NCBI GenBank assembly: GCA_964390945.1
Contig: CAYMIV010000005.1
Span: forward strand, 1 to 63,846
Source: Damh-18 sp964390945
Lineage (GTDB): Bacteria > Patescibacteriota > Minisyncoccia > Phycocordibacterales > UBA918
Direction: 5' to 3'
DNA length: 63,846 bases
Numbering within the stretch: position 1 is the stretch's first letter; the number at the start of each line of letters is the position of its first letter. Below the pieces are notes generated by a model. The model did not search any database and was not told where the DNA came from. It was given only the letters and a program-made list of their open reading frames with translations. Below, in pieces: positions 41,701 to 50,136 of this stretch. The translations under genes and the position numbers were made by a program.

Positions 41701-42453
41701 CTTATCGAGTTTTGCACGATCTGCAGCGCCTGCTGTTGTGCGCTCTTTTTCAAGTCGATCGCGGAGTTCCGTAAGATTAATTCGTTTGAAGAGATTATAT
41801 ATCGCTTCTGCGCCGATTTCCGCCTCAAAGAGCGTTGAGTACTTCATCGAATACTTGTGGAAGTGCATTTCATCGAGAATCGCGCCTTGGGTAATCGATT
41901 CGATTTCATGCTTCATGTCTTCCATGCGGGTCTTCAAATCCTCGCGCGCGAGATCGCTTGTCAACTCTTTGTACTTCGTCTTGTATTCAGTATCGAGATC
42001 TTTGAGAAGCCGCGCTCGTTCATCTTCGCTCACCGCAGTGACAATGTATCCCGCAAAATAGATGACCTTTTCAATCGAGGCAGCAGGCGTGCCGAGTATG
42101 AGCGCAATGCGGGATGGAACGCCACGGAGAAACCAGATGTGGGAAACAGGTACGCAGAGATCGATGTGTCCCATTCGCTCACGGCGAACAATCGACCGTG
42201 TGATTTCGACGCCGCACTTCTCGCAGACGATTCCCTTATAGCGAATGCCGCGATACTTTTTGCATGAACATTCATAGTCCTCGACCGGGCCGAATATGCG
42301 TTCATCGAAGAGACCATGCTTTTCCGGACGCTGTGTGCGGTAGTTGATGGTTTCGGGCTTCGTAACTTCGCCCTTTGACCACTCCAATATACGATCAGGC
42401 GAGGCGAGCTTGAGGCTCACTTGACTGAACTGCTGTTGTGTTTGTGTTCTCAT
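38797..42453 (-). CDS. rpoC: DNA-directed RNA polymerase subunit beta'
   Basis: 1218 residues, slightly shorter than Gram-negative beta'. It starts in the clamp zinc ribbon (CSCKKYRGIRYKGIVCEKC), has the catalytic triad in NADFDGDQMAVH, the bridge-helix and trigger-loop region, and the second zinc site (CKTLQGVCQQCYG) followed by IGEPGTQLTMNTKHAGG. It ends with a short acidic tail (DSEEEE). It forms the active site with beta. The gene is 15 bases after rpoB in one transcript, ended by the terminator at 38751-38782. Confidence 0.97.
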   Translation of the reverse strand: MRTQTQQQFSQVSLKLASPDRILEWSKGEVTKPETINYRTQRPEKHGLFDERIFGPVEDYECSCKKYRGIRYKGIVCEKCGVEITRSIVRRERMGHIDLCVPVSHIWFLRGVPSRIALILGTPAASIEKVIYFAGYIVTAVSEDERARLLKDLDTEYKTKYKELTSDLAREDLKTRMEDMKHEIESITQGAILDEMHFHKYSMKYSTLFEAEIGAEAIYNLFKRINLTELRDRLEKERTTAGAADRAKLDKRLSLIKGMIHAGVRPEWMFLTRIPVIPPALRPMVALEGGRHASSDLNDLYRRVINRNNRLKKLIDIMAPDVILRNEKRILQEAVDALIDNSIRHGNTAYSAMSQAQRRPLKSLSDYLKSKQGYFRQNLLGKRVDYSGRSVIVIGPELALDQCGLPKHMALELFRPFVISELLKQELAYNIRGAGRLIEDGVPEVWAILENVIKHRHVLLNRAPTLHRQGIQAFRPVLIEGNAIQIHPLVCRAFNADFDGDQMAVHVPLSEEAQLEAREIISANKNILKPGSAEPVVSEKLLDMALGAFWMTKIIDGAKGEGKYFPSPNAAILAFDYGVIDIRAKVKVLATDTEKYSHFEGKVFETSVGRLLFNSVLPSEHPFINDVITQRTLFGIVVDLIDEKGTDSVPRIVDRMKRFGFEYATKSGTTWGIDDVVVPEEKKTILANAREAERAILNHFDDGLLSREERRRLIIGIWHKAKTEIEEILPSTLDKNGSVYDMWKSGARGSMGQIAQMAGMKGLIINTRGETLEFPVLSSMKEGMSPIEYFITTHGSRKGLADTALQTAKAGYLTRRLFVVAQDAIVTEENCKTKDGVTIGRTSSSGIQIAFSKAIRGRILAEDAVDGEGKVLFSKGHLLSRLDSVAVENSSVSSVVVRSPMTCKTLQGVCQQCYGIDLTTNKLVDIGEAVGTVAAQAIGEPGTQLTMNTKHAGGAASVGGDVTQGLPRVEEVFEKRLPKIPAVISHTDGVVTEIRTEGKEKIIVIAPELGSKHSSKKNESLEYPVHFRRVVTVTVGETVKQGQLITDGSASLPELFKYAGQEATQEYIINETNKIYELQGVTISRKHIELIVKQMMSRMKITVSGDSHFTPGDVVEEWNLVRINEALKEEGKDPAKGERLILGITETSLSRKSFLSAASFQNTTRVLINAAVRGSEDKLTGLMENVIIGRLIPAGTGFKGSRKFDLIRGVATDSEEEE

Positions 42454-42468
42454 TGTGATGATGCAAAG

Positions 42469-45400
42469 TTATGAGCCGATAAATGAATCATTGCCGTCCT
42501 TTTTCAAATCAACGTCGAGTGAAAGACCGCGAAGTTGGTTGACAAGAACATTGAACGCTGCGGGCGTGTGCGGATGACTGATTTGCTCGCCGCGAACAAT
42601 GGCGTCAAATGCGGCAGACCTTCCGACGATATCGTCCGATTTGATGGTAAGCATTTCTCGAAGTGTGTATGCGGCTCCGTAGCCGAGAAGCGCCCAAACT
42701 TCCATTTCTCCGAAACGTTGTCCTCCGACTTGTGCTTTTCCTCCGAGGGGCTGTTGTGTGATGAGGGAGTACGGACCAATAGAACGCATGTGGATTTTAT
42801 CTTCCACCATGTGGTGAAGTTTCAAGATGTACATGTATCCGACAGAAATGCGTTGTGCGAATGTATCACCGGTTCGTCCGTCGCGAAGCGTGAGCTTTCC
42901 ATCTTCGGGAAGCCCCGCCTCCTTGAGTTCCGCCTTCACGTCGGCTTCTGAAGCTCCGGCGAATGGGGGAACAACCGCCTGATAACCGAGTGTGTTTGCC
43001 GCCATACCGAGGTGGAGCTCAAGAATTTGTCCGAGGTTCATACGACTCGGAACGCCGAGCGGAGTCAGAATGACGTCAATGGGGCGCCCATCTTCCGTAT
43101 ACGGCATGTCTTCCTCGGGCAGAATTCTTGAAATAACGCCTTTATTACCATGGCGTCCCGCAAGCTTGTCTCCGACGGAAACATTTCGAACTTGCGCGAC
43201 AGTGATGTGAATGCGCTTGATGACGCCGCTTTCGAGCTGATCTCCCGCTTCACGGGTGAATACTTTTACGCCGATGATGCGACCGCGCTTCCCCGCCTCG
43301 AGTCGGAGTGAGGTGTCTTTTACGTCCTTAGCCTTTTCACCGAAGATTGAACGGAGAAGGCGTTCTTCCGGGGTAAGTTGCGTCTCTCCTTTGGGAGTAA
43401 CCTTTCCCACCAAAATATCGCCTGGACGAACTTCCGCACCGATGCGAATGATTCCCTCTTCATCGAGATTGCGGAGTTTTTGCTCCGAAACGTTTGGGAT
43501 GTCGGGTGTGGTGACTTCGGGACCGAGTTTTGTGTCTCGAACCGAAACTTCGAGTTCGTCGAGGTGGATGGTTGCGAATTTACTGTCTTTGACAAGTCGT
43601 TCCGAAATAATAATGGCATCCTCGTAGTTTGCACCGCTCCAACTCATAAAGGCGACGAGTGCATTCTGTCCGAGTGCAACCTGTCCTGATTCGGTTGATG
43701 AGGTGTCTGCGAGAATATCTCCACGCTTTACCTTATCTCCCACAGTGACCGAGACGCGGTGATAAAAAGCGGAGAAATCATTGGTACGCTGGAAAGTGGT
43801 GAGATCATATCCCTTCTTCTTTCCATCTTTGTTCTTCACCACGACGTGTTTTGCGTCGGCCTCGACAACCTCACCGGCTTCTTCGGCATAAATGAGACGT
43901 CCGGTGTCACGCGCCGCCAAATCCTCGACGCCGGTCGATACGAGCGGCGATTCTTGGATGATGCATGGTGTTGCCTGCTTCAACATGTTCGAACCCATGA
44001 GCGCGCGGTTCGCGTCGTCATGGTTGATGAATGGAATCATCGACGTCGCAACGGAAAACGCTTGGTTCGTCGCGATGTCAATATAATCAACTTCCTTTTT
44101 CGAGACGATGCGCGGATCGCCATGATAGCGAACCTCAATCATGTCTTTCTGAATCTTGCCATTTTCATCAACCGGTATCGCTGCGTGGGCAATGTTGTAA
44201 TTCTCCTCTTCGTGGGCATTGAAGTAAACGATGTCGCCCGTCACCACGCCCTTTTCAACTTTCGCGTACGGGGTTTCGATAATACCGAAGCGGTTTACGC
44301 GGGCGTACATTGAGAGGCGGAGAATGAGTCCGATGTTCGGACCTTCTGGTGTATGAATGGGACAGAGACGACCATAGTGCGAGGGGTGGACGTCACGCAC
44401 TTCAAAACCTGCCCGTTCGCGGGTAAGACCACCCGGACCAAGAGCCGAGAGCGTGCGAAGTCCCTCGAGTTCAGCGAGCATGTTCTGCTGTTGCATGAAC
44501 TGCGAGAGTTGGTTCGTTGTGAAAAATTCCTTAATCGCTGCCTGGAGCGGACGTGGATTCACCAACTGGATGGGAAGGGATGTTTCGGCCTCAATCGTGG
44601 ACATACGATCCTGAACATTTCGCTTCACGCGCGTCATACCGACACGAATGCGTTGCTGGAGCAGCTCTCCGAAGTAACGAACACGGCGGAAGCCGAGGTG
44701 GTCGATGTCATCCGCCAGAGCGCCCGGCGTATGGTTCTGGATTATCACATGCTTAATGATGGTGACGATATCGCTCATGCTTATCGTACGCACCGCCGTC
44801 GCTTTTGCGTCAATTGGAAGTCCGAAACGTTGGTTGAAGTGGTGACGCCCGATTTCTGAGAGATCGTAGCGTTCTGGCGCAAAAATCGAATTCACGAAAT
44901 CTCGTGCGTTCTCAACGGTCGCCAAATCACCGTCACGGAGGCGACGATATATTTCGATATAGGAGTCATCGAGTGTCTTTGCAGTATCCTTAGCGAACGA
45001 TGTTTTTATGTACTCTTCTGCGTGGGGAACGCCTTTGAAGAGAGCGAGTACCTCTTTTTCATCCTTAGCGCCGAGGACGCGGAACAGAGAGGAGGCTGGG
45101 AACTTGCGCTTTCGGTCAATTTTTACGTACACGGCACCGTCTGCTTCCGATTCGATTTCAACCCAGGCGCCACGTGCAGGAATGATTTTCGCACCAAAGA
45201 GCGTGCGGCCCTTCGACTCAGAGGTTGTGAAGAAAATTCCGTACGATCGGGCGAGCTGTGGCACAATGACGCGCTCGACTCCGTTTATGATGAAGGTACC
45301 GTTTTCCGTCATGACAGGAACATCCGCCATGAAAATTTCCTGTTCCTTTTCTCCTCCGAAGGTTTTGTTTTTCAAAACGACCTGTGCTCGAAGCGGAGCC

Positions 45401-45684
45401 TCATAGGTCAACTTGTTTTCCTTTGCATACTCCGGGGTTGTTTTTGGAAGCCCCAGTTCGTATTTTTTGAAAACGATTTCGAACTTCTTTTCGGAATAAT
45501 CTCCAATCGGAGAAAACTCCTTGAACACTTCTTTCAACCCTTCACCGACAAACCATTTAAATGATTCGCGCTGCGGTTCAACAAGGTCGGGAAGATCCAC
45601 TCGGGGATTCGGATAATGTTGGAACCGCTTCTTGGGAAGTTGTCCCACCGAAACAACCGCGTTGTGCTTTTTCGACTGCGCCAT
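42469..45684 (-). CDS. rpoB: DNA-directed RNA polymerase subunit beta
   Basis: 1071 residues from the ATG at 45684. Conserved beta segments are present: the fork loop RVIVPQLARSYG, GLTRERAGFEVRDVHPSHYGRLCPIHTPEGPNIG, the flap, the region GDKLAGRHGNKG, and the C-terminal KAQVGGQRFGEMEVWALLGYGAAYTLREML. It pairs with beta' to form the catalytic core. The frame is open upstream to 45789, but those 35 residues are unlike any rpoB start. No ribosome site directly precedes the ATG. A hairpin with T-run lies 70 bases upstream. Confidence 0.97.
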   Translation of the reverse strand: MAQSKKHNAVVSVGQLPKKRFQHYPNPRVDLPDLVEPQRESFKWFVGEGLKEVFKEFSPIGDYSEKKFEIVFKKYELGLPKTTPEYAKENKLTYEAPLRAQVVLKNKTFGGEKEQEIFMADVPVMTENGTFIINGVERVIVPQLARSYGIFFTTSESKGRTLFGAKIIPARGAWVEIESEADGAVYVKIDRKRKFPASSLFRVLGAKDEKEVLALFKGVPHAEEYIKTSFAKDTAKTLDDSYIEIYRRLRDGDLATVENARDFVNSIFAPERYDLSEIGRHHFNQRFGLPIDAKATAVRTISMSDIVTIIKHVIIQNHTPGALADDIDHLGFRRVRYFGELLQQRIRVGMTRVKRNVQDRMSTIEAETSLPIQLVNPRPLQAAIKEFFTTNQLSQFMQQQNMLAELEGLRTLSALGPGGLTRERAGFEVRDVHPSHYGRLCPIHTPEGPNIGLILRLSMYARVNRFGIIETPYAKVEKGVVTGDIVYFNAHEEENYNIAHAAIPVDENGKIQKDMIEVRYHGDPRIVSKKEVDYIDIATNQAFSVATSMIPFINHDDANRALMGSNMLKQATPCIIQESPLVSTGVEDLAARDTGRLIYAEEAGEVVEADAKHVVVKNKDGKKKGYDLTTFQRTNDFSAFYHRVSVTVGDKVKRGDILADTSSTESGQVALGQNALVAFMSWSGANYEDAIIISERLVKDSKFATIHLDELEVSVRDTKLGPEVTTPDIPNVSEQKLRNLDEEGIIRIGAEVRPGDILVGKVTPKGETQLTPEERLLRSIFGEKAKDVKDTSLRLEAGKRGRIIGVKVFTREAGDQLESGVIKRIHITVAQVRNVSVGDKLAGRHGNKGVISRILPEEDMPYTEDGRPIDVILTPLGVPSRMNLGQILELHLGMAANTLGYQAVVPPFAGASEADVKAELKEAGLPEDGKLTLRDGRTGDTFAQRISVGYMYILKLHHMVEDKIHMRSIGPYSLITQQPLGGKAQVGGQRFGEMEVWALLGYGAAYTLREMLTIKSDDIVGRSAAFDAIVRGEQISHPHTPAAFNVLVNQLRGLSLDVDLKKDGNDSFIGS

Positions 45685-46041
45685 AAATTTGATTGTTGAT
45701 AATCGCTCGCAAAGAGACTCCTTCTTTGAGAACGGATGAAGAGCGTTGGCACGAAAAAGCCCGCGCATCCAGCGCGTGCATAATCCCACCCCCGCTATTC
45801 GGCTTGTAATTGGTGCATCACTCTCTGTGATTTACGAGACAAAGACTGTCTCATGTACTTGTGGAAAAGTGTTCAACATTTCCACTCACCGCGTATGAAA
45901 ATCATTCAACCGAAACTCATTCAGACCCGAATTGCGTATGGCGGAGAGTGTATCAGACTTGGTGAAAATGTCAATGGCTCTGATGTGTGGTGCCAAAATT
46001 CGGCAGGAATTGCGAAAGATTTCGGATATTTGTGGATGAAA
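45685..46041. other. Region between trmD and rpoB
   Basis: 357 bases without a gene, transcribed toward rpoB. It holds two inverted repeats: GAGACA/TGTCTC (45836-45841 with 45847-45852), and GTGGAAA/TTTCCAC (in about 45862-45886), plus the hairpin with T-run at 45754-45779. I see no complete -35/-10 pair. The rpoBC promoter is expected here. Confidence 0.4.
45754..45779 (-). terminator. Terminator or attenuator before rpoB
   Basis: On the minus strand GCACGCGC (45779-45772) pairs with GCGCGGGC (45766-45759), one A-G mismatch, followed by TTTTT. It is 260 bases past the trmD stop and 70 before the rpoB ATG. It may be the trmD terminator, or an attenuator in an rpoBC leader. Confidence 0.55.
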
Positions 46042-46761
46042 TTATTGTTGTGCGCTTCGGTACCGTTCAATATCGGCATGATTTCCAGAAAGAAAGACTG
46101 CGGGGACCCCGTGCTTCCTCTTTTTGTACTCAAGAATTTCAGGGCGAGTATACATTTCCCCCGATGATATACGTTCACCCTCAAGAGATTCAAACGTACC
46201 GAGGACTCCGGGAACGGTGCGAGAAACCGCATCGATAATCGTGAGTGCGGGGAGTTCCCCGCCCGTGAGCACGTAATCTCCCACCGAGACTTCTTCAGCT
46301 TTCAGAATTTTCTTCACGCGGGAATCGATACCTTCGTAGCGACCGCAAATAAGTACGAGATCGGTGTAATTCTTTGCGATTTTTGTTGCGTACTCCTGAT
46401 CGAACTTCTTTCCCCTCGGCGAAAGGATTATTGTTTTGATTTTAGTTTTTATTTTCTGGTTTTTGGTTTTTTTTCCTAAAACAGTTTGTGCACGGACTCT
46501 GCGGCCGACTGCTTTTTCTACTGCGCGAAGAATGGGTTCCGCTTTCATTACCATACCTGGTCCCCCGCCATACGGGCGGTCGTCGGTCTTTTTGTGTTTG
46601 TCCTTGGTGAAATCACGTGGGTTGAGATACTCAACTTTGATTTGCACTCCCTTTTGTTTCGCACCCTTCCCCTTCACGCTTTTTTGAGCACGTCCGAGGA
46701 CCGACGTATCGGTGTACGCTCTACACATCTCCGGAAATAGTGTGATGACATGAAAATGCAT
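46042..46761 (-). CDS. trmD: tRNA (guanine-N1-)-methyltransferase
   Basis: 239 residues from the ATG at 46761 (MHFHVITLFPEM). Conserved parts: DDRPYGGGPGMVMKAEPI, the deep-knot SAM site ICGRYEGIDSRV and VGDYVLTGGELPALTIIDA, and GNHADIERYR at the C-terminus. An insertion of Lys-rich sequence (LGKKTKNQKIKTKIK) before the knot is unusual. It methylates G37 of tRNAs to keep the reading frame. The structured RNA copy 2 (46776-46870) is its leader. It lies downstream of khpA and rpsP, in line with the classic ribosomal operon. Confidence 0.95.
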   Translation of the reverse strand: MHFHVITLFPEMCRAYTDTSVLGRAQKSVKGKGAKQKGVQIKVEYLNPRDFTKDKHKKTDDRPYGGGPGMVMKAEPILRAVEKAVGRRVRAQTVLGKKTKNQKIKTKIKTIILSPRGKKFDQEYATKIAKNYTDLVLICGRYEGIDSRVKKILKAEEVSVGDYVLTGGELPALTIIDAVSRTVPGVLGTFESLEGERISSGEMYTRPEILEYKKRKHGVPAVFLSGNHADIERYRSAQQ

Positions 46762-46775
46762 ACGTTCCAATCTAG

Positions 46776-46870
46776 AACATCATCTACTTTGTCGTTTCCG
46801 TCACTCAAACATTCATCGTATGACAAATACGTCTCATGTTCTCGTTCCGTCACTTCGCGTATCTGATGCT
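46776..46870 (-). ncRNA. Structured RNA copy 2, in the trmD leader
   Basis: Read on the minus strand from 46870. Ends: AGCATCA (46870-46864) with TGATGTT (46782-46776). Then GATAC and GTAGA (46863-46859 with 46787-46783), and the same rod of short helices split by four tandem G-A steps, capped by CGTAT-TTGTC-ATACG. By hand alignment to 29545-29636, 67 of 88 non-loop positions match, and the two strands of the rod have equal lengths in both copies. It differs in the loop (TTGTC, not GCGA) and has one A-A mismatch near it. It ends 15 bases before the trmD ATG. Confidence 0.7.
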
Positions 46871-46912
46871 TTATATTGAAACTTTAGTGTTACATAGATT
46901 GAGTTGCACATC

Positions 46913-46953
46913 AACACAAAACCCCGCAGGCCTTGCCTGCGGGGTTTTGTGTT
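46913..46953 (-). terminator. Strong hairpin terminator between khpA and trmD
   Basis: A perfect 19-bp stem (46913-46931 with 46935-46953) around CTT, with GC core and A/T arms that place T-rich sequence on both strands. It lies 117 bases after the khpA stop and 43 before the structured RNA. Confidence 0.8.
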
Positions 46954-47069
46954 TATACCTAAGGTCTAAAACTGCGGAAAGTTCGAAGAACGAAAAGATT
47001 TTGGAAGAAACAATAGTGAACCTATTGTGACTGACAAAATCGTATTCGTGACAAAGAAATTTCCCCGTT
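46954..47069 (-). other. khpA 3' region
   Basis: 116 bases between the khpA stop and the terminator. It shows no open frame I would call a gene and no other clear feature. Confidence 0.4.
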
Positions 47070-47426
47070 TTAGATCCTTAGGCCGTCGATTGCCTCATCA
47101 AGAGACTTAGGAGCGTCCGGTGTCTCATCCGCCATGGCGGTATCGGACGAAACATCAGAGGCGGCTGATGAGCGGGTGCCTCCCTCTGGTTCATTGATTT
47201 TGAGGTTTACACGCGCTTCATTCTTCATACCGACAACGCGGAGAAGCGTGCGAATCGCCTTCGCGGTGTTGCCCGAACGTCCGATAATCTTGCCCATATC
47301 TGCGGCATGTACATCGAGCGTGAGGAGAACACCCATTTCATCAACAGTGCGGTTTATCTTTACTGCCTCCGGGTGGTCAACGAGCGCCTTAACAAGCTGT
47401 TCAAGAAACTGCTGATCTGATTCCAT
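47070..47426 (-). CDS. khpA: KH-domain RNA-binding protein KhpA-like
   Basis: 118 residues: a single type II KH domain of about 78 residues with the GxxG loop as GRSG in GKIIGRSGNTAKAIRTLL, plus an acidic Ser/Thr-rich tail (GGTRSSAASDVSSDTAMADE). KhpA (YlqC) binds RNA and, with KhpB, controls cell division in other bacteria. The order rpsP-khpA-trmD is conserved in many bacteria. It starts 135 bases after the rpsP stop. Confidence 0.9.
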   Translation of the reverse strand: MESDQQFLEQLVKALVDHPEAVKINRTVDEMGVLLTLDVHAADMGKIIGRSGNTAKAIRTLLRVVGMKNEARVNLKINEPEGGTRSSAASDVSSDTAMADETPDAPKSLDEAIDGLRI

Positions 47427-47515
47427 ACAATTGTATTGAGAACTTACTGATAAGCGACCGTTTCGTTCTTTCGGAAACGTGCTGACAGAATGGTAACAGT
47501 TTTCAGTGATACGTC

Positions 47516-47547
47516 AACACGCGCACACCCTGTGGTGTGCGCGTGTT
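47516..47547. terminator. Hairpin after rpsP
   Basis: A perfect 14-bp stem (47516-47529 with 47534-47547) around CTGT. It has TTTT only on the plus strand, so as the rpsP terminator it lacks a T-run; it may be an RNA-stabilising hairpin. Confidence 0.55.
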
Positions 47548-47560
47548 TTATGTTTCAAAA

Positions 47561-48022
47561 CTATGCTTTCTCTTCAACGACCTCCGCAGCAGGTGCTTCG
47601 GGTACTGATTCTTCTACGGGTGTTTCAGAAGCCGTTACTTCTGCGGATGCTGCTTCCGCTGCTTGTGCCGCTTCTTGCGCAGCCTTTTCAGCCGCTTCAG
47701 CCGCCGCCTTCGCTTCCGCTTCCGCCTTTATTTTAGCCTCATCGATAATGGGTGATTTGCGAGGGAGAACGTTGATTTTCTTACCTTCAATAATCTTCTC
47801 CTTAACGAGAAGATTGTGAACGGTGTCAGATACCTGTGTTCCATTCGCTATCCACTTTTTTGCTTTTTCCGCATCTATCTGAATTCGGTCAAGTTTTGTG
47901 CTGTACGTACCGACAAGATCGAGGTGCTTACCGCTTCTTGGTCCTTGGCGGGAATCGACAACAACCACTCGATACGAGGGGTCATTTTTTCTGCCGATTC
48001 GCTGTAAACGCATTACTAACAT
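47561..48022 (-). CDS. rpsP: 30S ribosomal protein S16 with Ala/Glu-rich tail
   Basis: 153 residues from MLVMRLQRIGRKNDPSYRVV. The first 80 are the S16 fold (DSRQGPRSGKHLDLVGTY, TQVSDTVHNLL). From about residue 95 there is a long Ala/Glu-rich tail with little complexity, which most S16 proteins lack. The start aligns with the usual S16 N-terminus; the frame is open 18 residues further. It heads the rpsP-khpA-trmD set. Confidence 0.95.
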   Translation of the reverse strand: MLVMRLQRIGRKNDPSYRVVVVDSRQGPRSGKHLDLVGTYSTKLDRIQIDAEKAKKWIANGTQVSDTVHNLLVKEKIIEGKKINVLPRKSPIIDEAKIKAEAEAKAAAEAAEKAAQEAAQAAEAASAEVTASETPVEESVPEAPAAEVVEEKA

Positions 48023-48176
48023 AGGTGCCGGTGAGGATATCAAAATATCCGCATAAGTCAAGCGCCGATGGCTCACTTCGTCGGTTCATGGTACTATCGA
48101 CACCACGTGACTTGTATGATGTTATACGGCTGTTACCCGCTTTTTTGCGGTCAAAATTTCCTTGGTGCTTTTCTCC

Positions 48177-50123
48177 ATGAGTAAAAAAGAATCAACTTTT
48201 CAGGGCGTTATCATGATTCGCGGCAAGGGCACGGGGTTTGTTGCTATCCCAGGCTTCGATGAAGATATCCTCATTGCTCCCGAGGCGCTTTCATTTGCGC
48301 TCGATGGAGACGTTGTTGAAATTGAACTCAAGAAACTCATTCCCGGAAAACGCCGCGAAGGAAAAGTAGTTCGCGTGCTTGAACCGAAATGGAAAGAATT
48401 TATCGGTGTCACAGAAAAAAAGGGTGAACACTACCGCCTCATTCCCGACAACCGGCGTGTTCATATTCGACCGATTCTCTCTGGTGCGACAAAAACCCAC
48501 GAGGGTATGAAGGTGGTTGCGCGCATCACTGAATGGAAGAACCCACTCTCCGACCCACTTGCGACAATAACTGAAGTACTCGGACCCGTGGGTGACCACG
48601 AGACTGAGATGCAAGCAATTATCCGCTCGGGCGGGTTTTCAAAAAACTTCCCGGAGTCAGTTGCCGAGGCGGGTCGTGAACTGTATGAACGGAAAGAAAA
48701 AATCTTCGAAGAGGCGGTTACTGAAACGACAAGACCCGCATCCAAACGGCGCGATATGCGTGACGTTCCCACATGCACCATCGATCCTGTTGATGCAAAG
48801 GATTTCGATGATGCGGTTTCACTTCGAGTGCTTCAGAATGGAAACTATGAGATTGGCGTCCACATTGCCGACGTCTCACACTACGTTCGAGAAAATGATG
48901 GAATCGATAAAGAGGCGCAGGAACGCGGTACGTCAATTTATCTTGTCGACCGTGTCATTCCAATGCTCCCCGAAGTGCTCTCAAACGACCTCTGTTCCCT
49001 TCGCCCCAACGAAGACCGACTTGCCTTTTCCGCTGTTTTTGAAATGACAGAAAGTGGTGACATAGTAAATGAGTGGTTTGGTCAAACCATCATCCACTCA
49101 AACAAACGTTTCAGTTACGAAGAGGCTCAGAATGTGCTGGATGTGAAAGAGGGGCCTATGCTCGAGGAACTTGAAACAATGATGCGCATCGGGCGAAAAC
49201 TCCGCGAGGCGCGGTACAAAGCGGGAGCGATAGCGTTCGATCAGCCTGAAGTGCGCTTTGAACTCGATGAGCACGGTAAACCGATTCGCGCGTACACGAA
49301 AGTGCGCACTGAGACGATGCTTATGATCGAGGACTATATGTTGCTTGCTAACCGCCGCGTCGCGGAATACGTCTACAACCACACGAAGAAACAGGGGCGC
49401 GATGCGGCATTCGTTTACCGTGTCCACGATGTGCCGAATCCTGAAAAGATCGAAGATCTCGCCATCTTTCTCCACGCACTCGGATATGAATTCAAAGCAC
49501 ACAAGGGTGTCGTTGAGGCCGAGGACATCAATAAACTCCTTCGCGAGGTCGAAGGTACTCCTGAAGAAAACCTTATCAAAACCGCAACCATACGCTCGAT
49601 GGCGAAGGCGCTTTATACCACAAAGAACATCGGGCACTTCGGGCTCGCATTCAAATTCTACACGCACTTCACCTCCCCCATTCGTCGCTACCCAGACCTT
49701 ATGGCGCATCGGCTACTCCGCCGCCACCTTGATGGTTCGCAGATATCGGGGAAGGAGCTTGCAAAGTATGAAAAACTTTCAATTCAATGTTCAGAACGTG
49801 AAATGACAGCGGTGACCGCAGAACGCGACTCTATCAAATACAAGCAGGTCGAATATATGGTTGACCACGTCGGCACGGAGTTCGATGGGCTTGTGACGGG
49901 TGTCACTGACTGGGGTATCTACGTTGAGGAGAAAGAAACGAAGTCTGAGGGTATGGTGCGCCTCTTCTCCATCAAGGGTGATACGTTCGTCCATGAGCCG
50001 AAAAAATATCGCATCAAGGGAGTGAACACCGGCAAAACGTATGCTCTCGGTGACGAAGTGCGTATCAAACTCATTCGTGCGGACATGAATGAGCGCCAGC
50101 TCGACTTCGAGTTGCTCTCCTGA
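48177..50123 (+). CDS. rnr: Ribonuclease R
   Basis: 648 residues from MSKKESTFQG. N-terminal cold-shock domain (GVIMIRGKGTGFV), RNB catalytic domain with CTIDPVDAKDFDDAVS, IADVSHYV and the repeated Asp residues, then the C-terminal S1 domain (EFDGLVTGVTDWGIYVEE). It degrades structured RNA from the 3' end. The frame extends upstream to a TTG at 48162. It is alone on the plus strand, convergent with smc across the hairpin region at 50137-50256. Confidence 0.95.
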   Translation: MSKKESTFQGVIMIRGKGTGFVAIPGFDEDILIAPEALSFALDGDVVEIELKKLIPGKRREGKVVRVLEPKWKEFIGVTEKKGEHYRLIPDNRRVHIRPILSGATKTHEGMKVVARITEWKNPLSDPLATITEVLGPVGDHETEMQAIIRSGGFSKNFPESVAEAGRELYERKEKIFEEAVTETTRPASKRRDMRDVPTCTIDPVDAKDFDDAVSLRVLQNGNYEIGVHIADVSHYVRENDGIDKEAQERGTSIYLVDRVIPMLPEVLSNDLCSLRPNEDRLAFSAVFEMTESGDIVNEWFGQTIIHSNKRFSYEEAQNVLDVKEGPMLEELETMMRIGRKLREARYKAGAIAFDQPEVRFELDEHGKPIRAYTKVRTETMLMIEDYMLLANRRVAEYVYNHTKKQGRDAAFVYRVHDVPNPEKIEDLAIFLHALGYEFKAHKGVVEAEDINKLLREVEGTPEENLIKTATIRSMAKALYTTKNIGHFGLAFKFYTHFTSPIRRYPDLMAHRLLRRHLDGSQISGKELAKYEKLSIQCSEREMTAVTAERDSIKYKQVEYMVDHVGTEFDGLVTGVTDWGIYVEEKETKSEGMVRLFSIKGDTFVHEPKKYRIKGVNTGKTYALGDEVRIKLIRADMNERQLDFELLS

Positions 50124-50136
50124 ACATCTGCATCTC

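Noticed and set aside
45853..46167. Plus-strand frame before rpoB
   Set aside because: It runs into the trmD coding region in reverse, has no ribosome site, and its residues look random.
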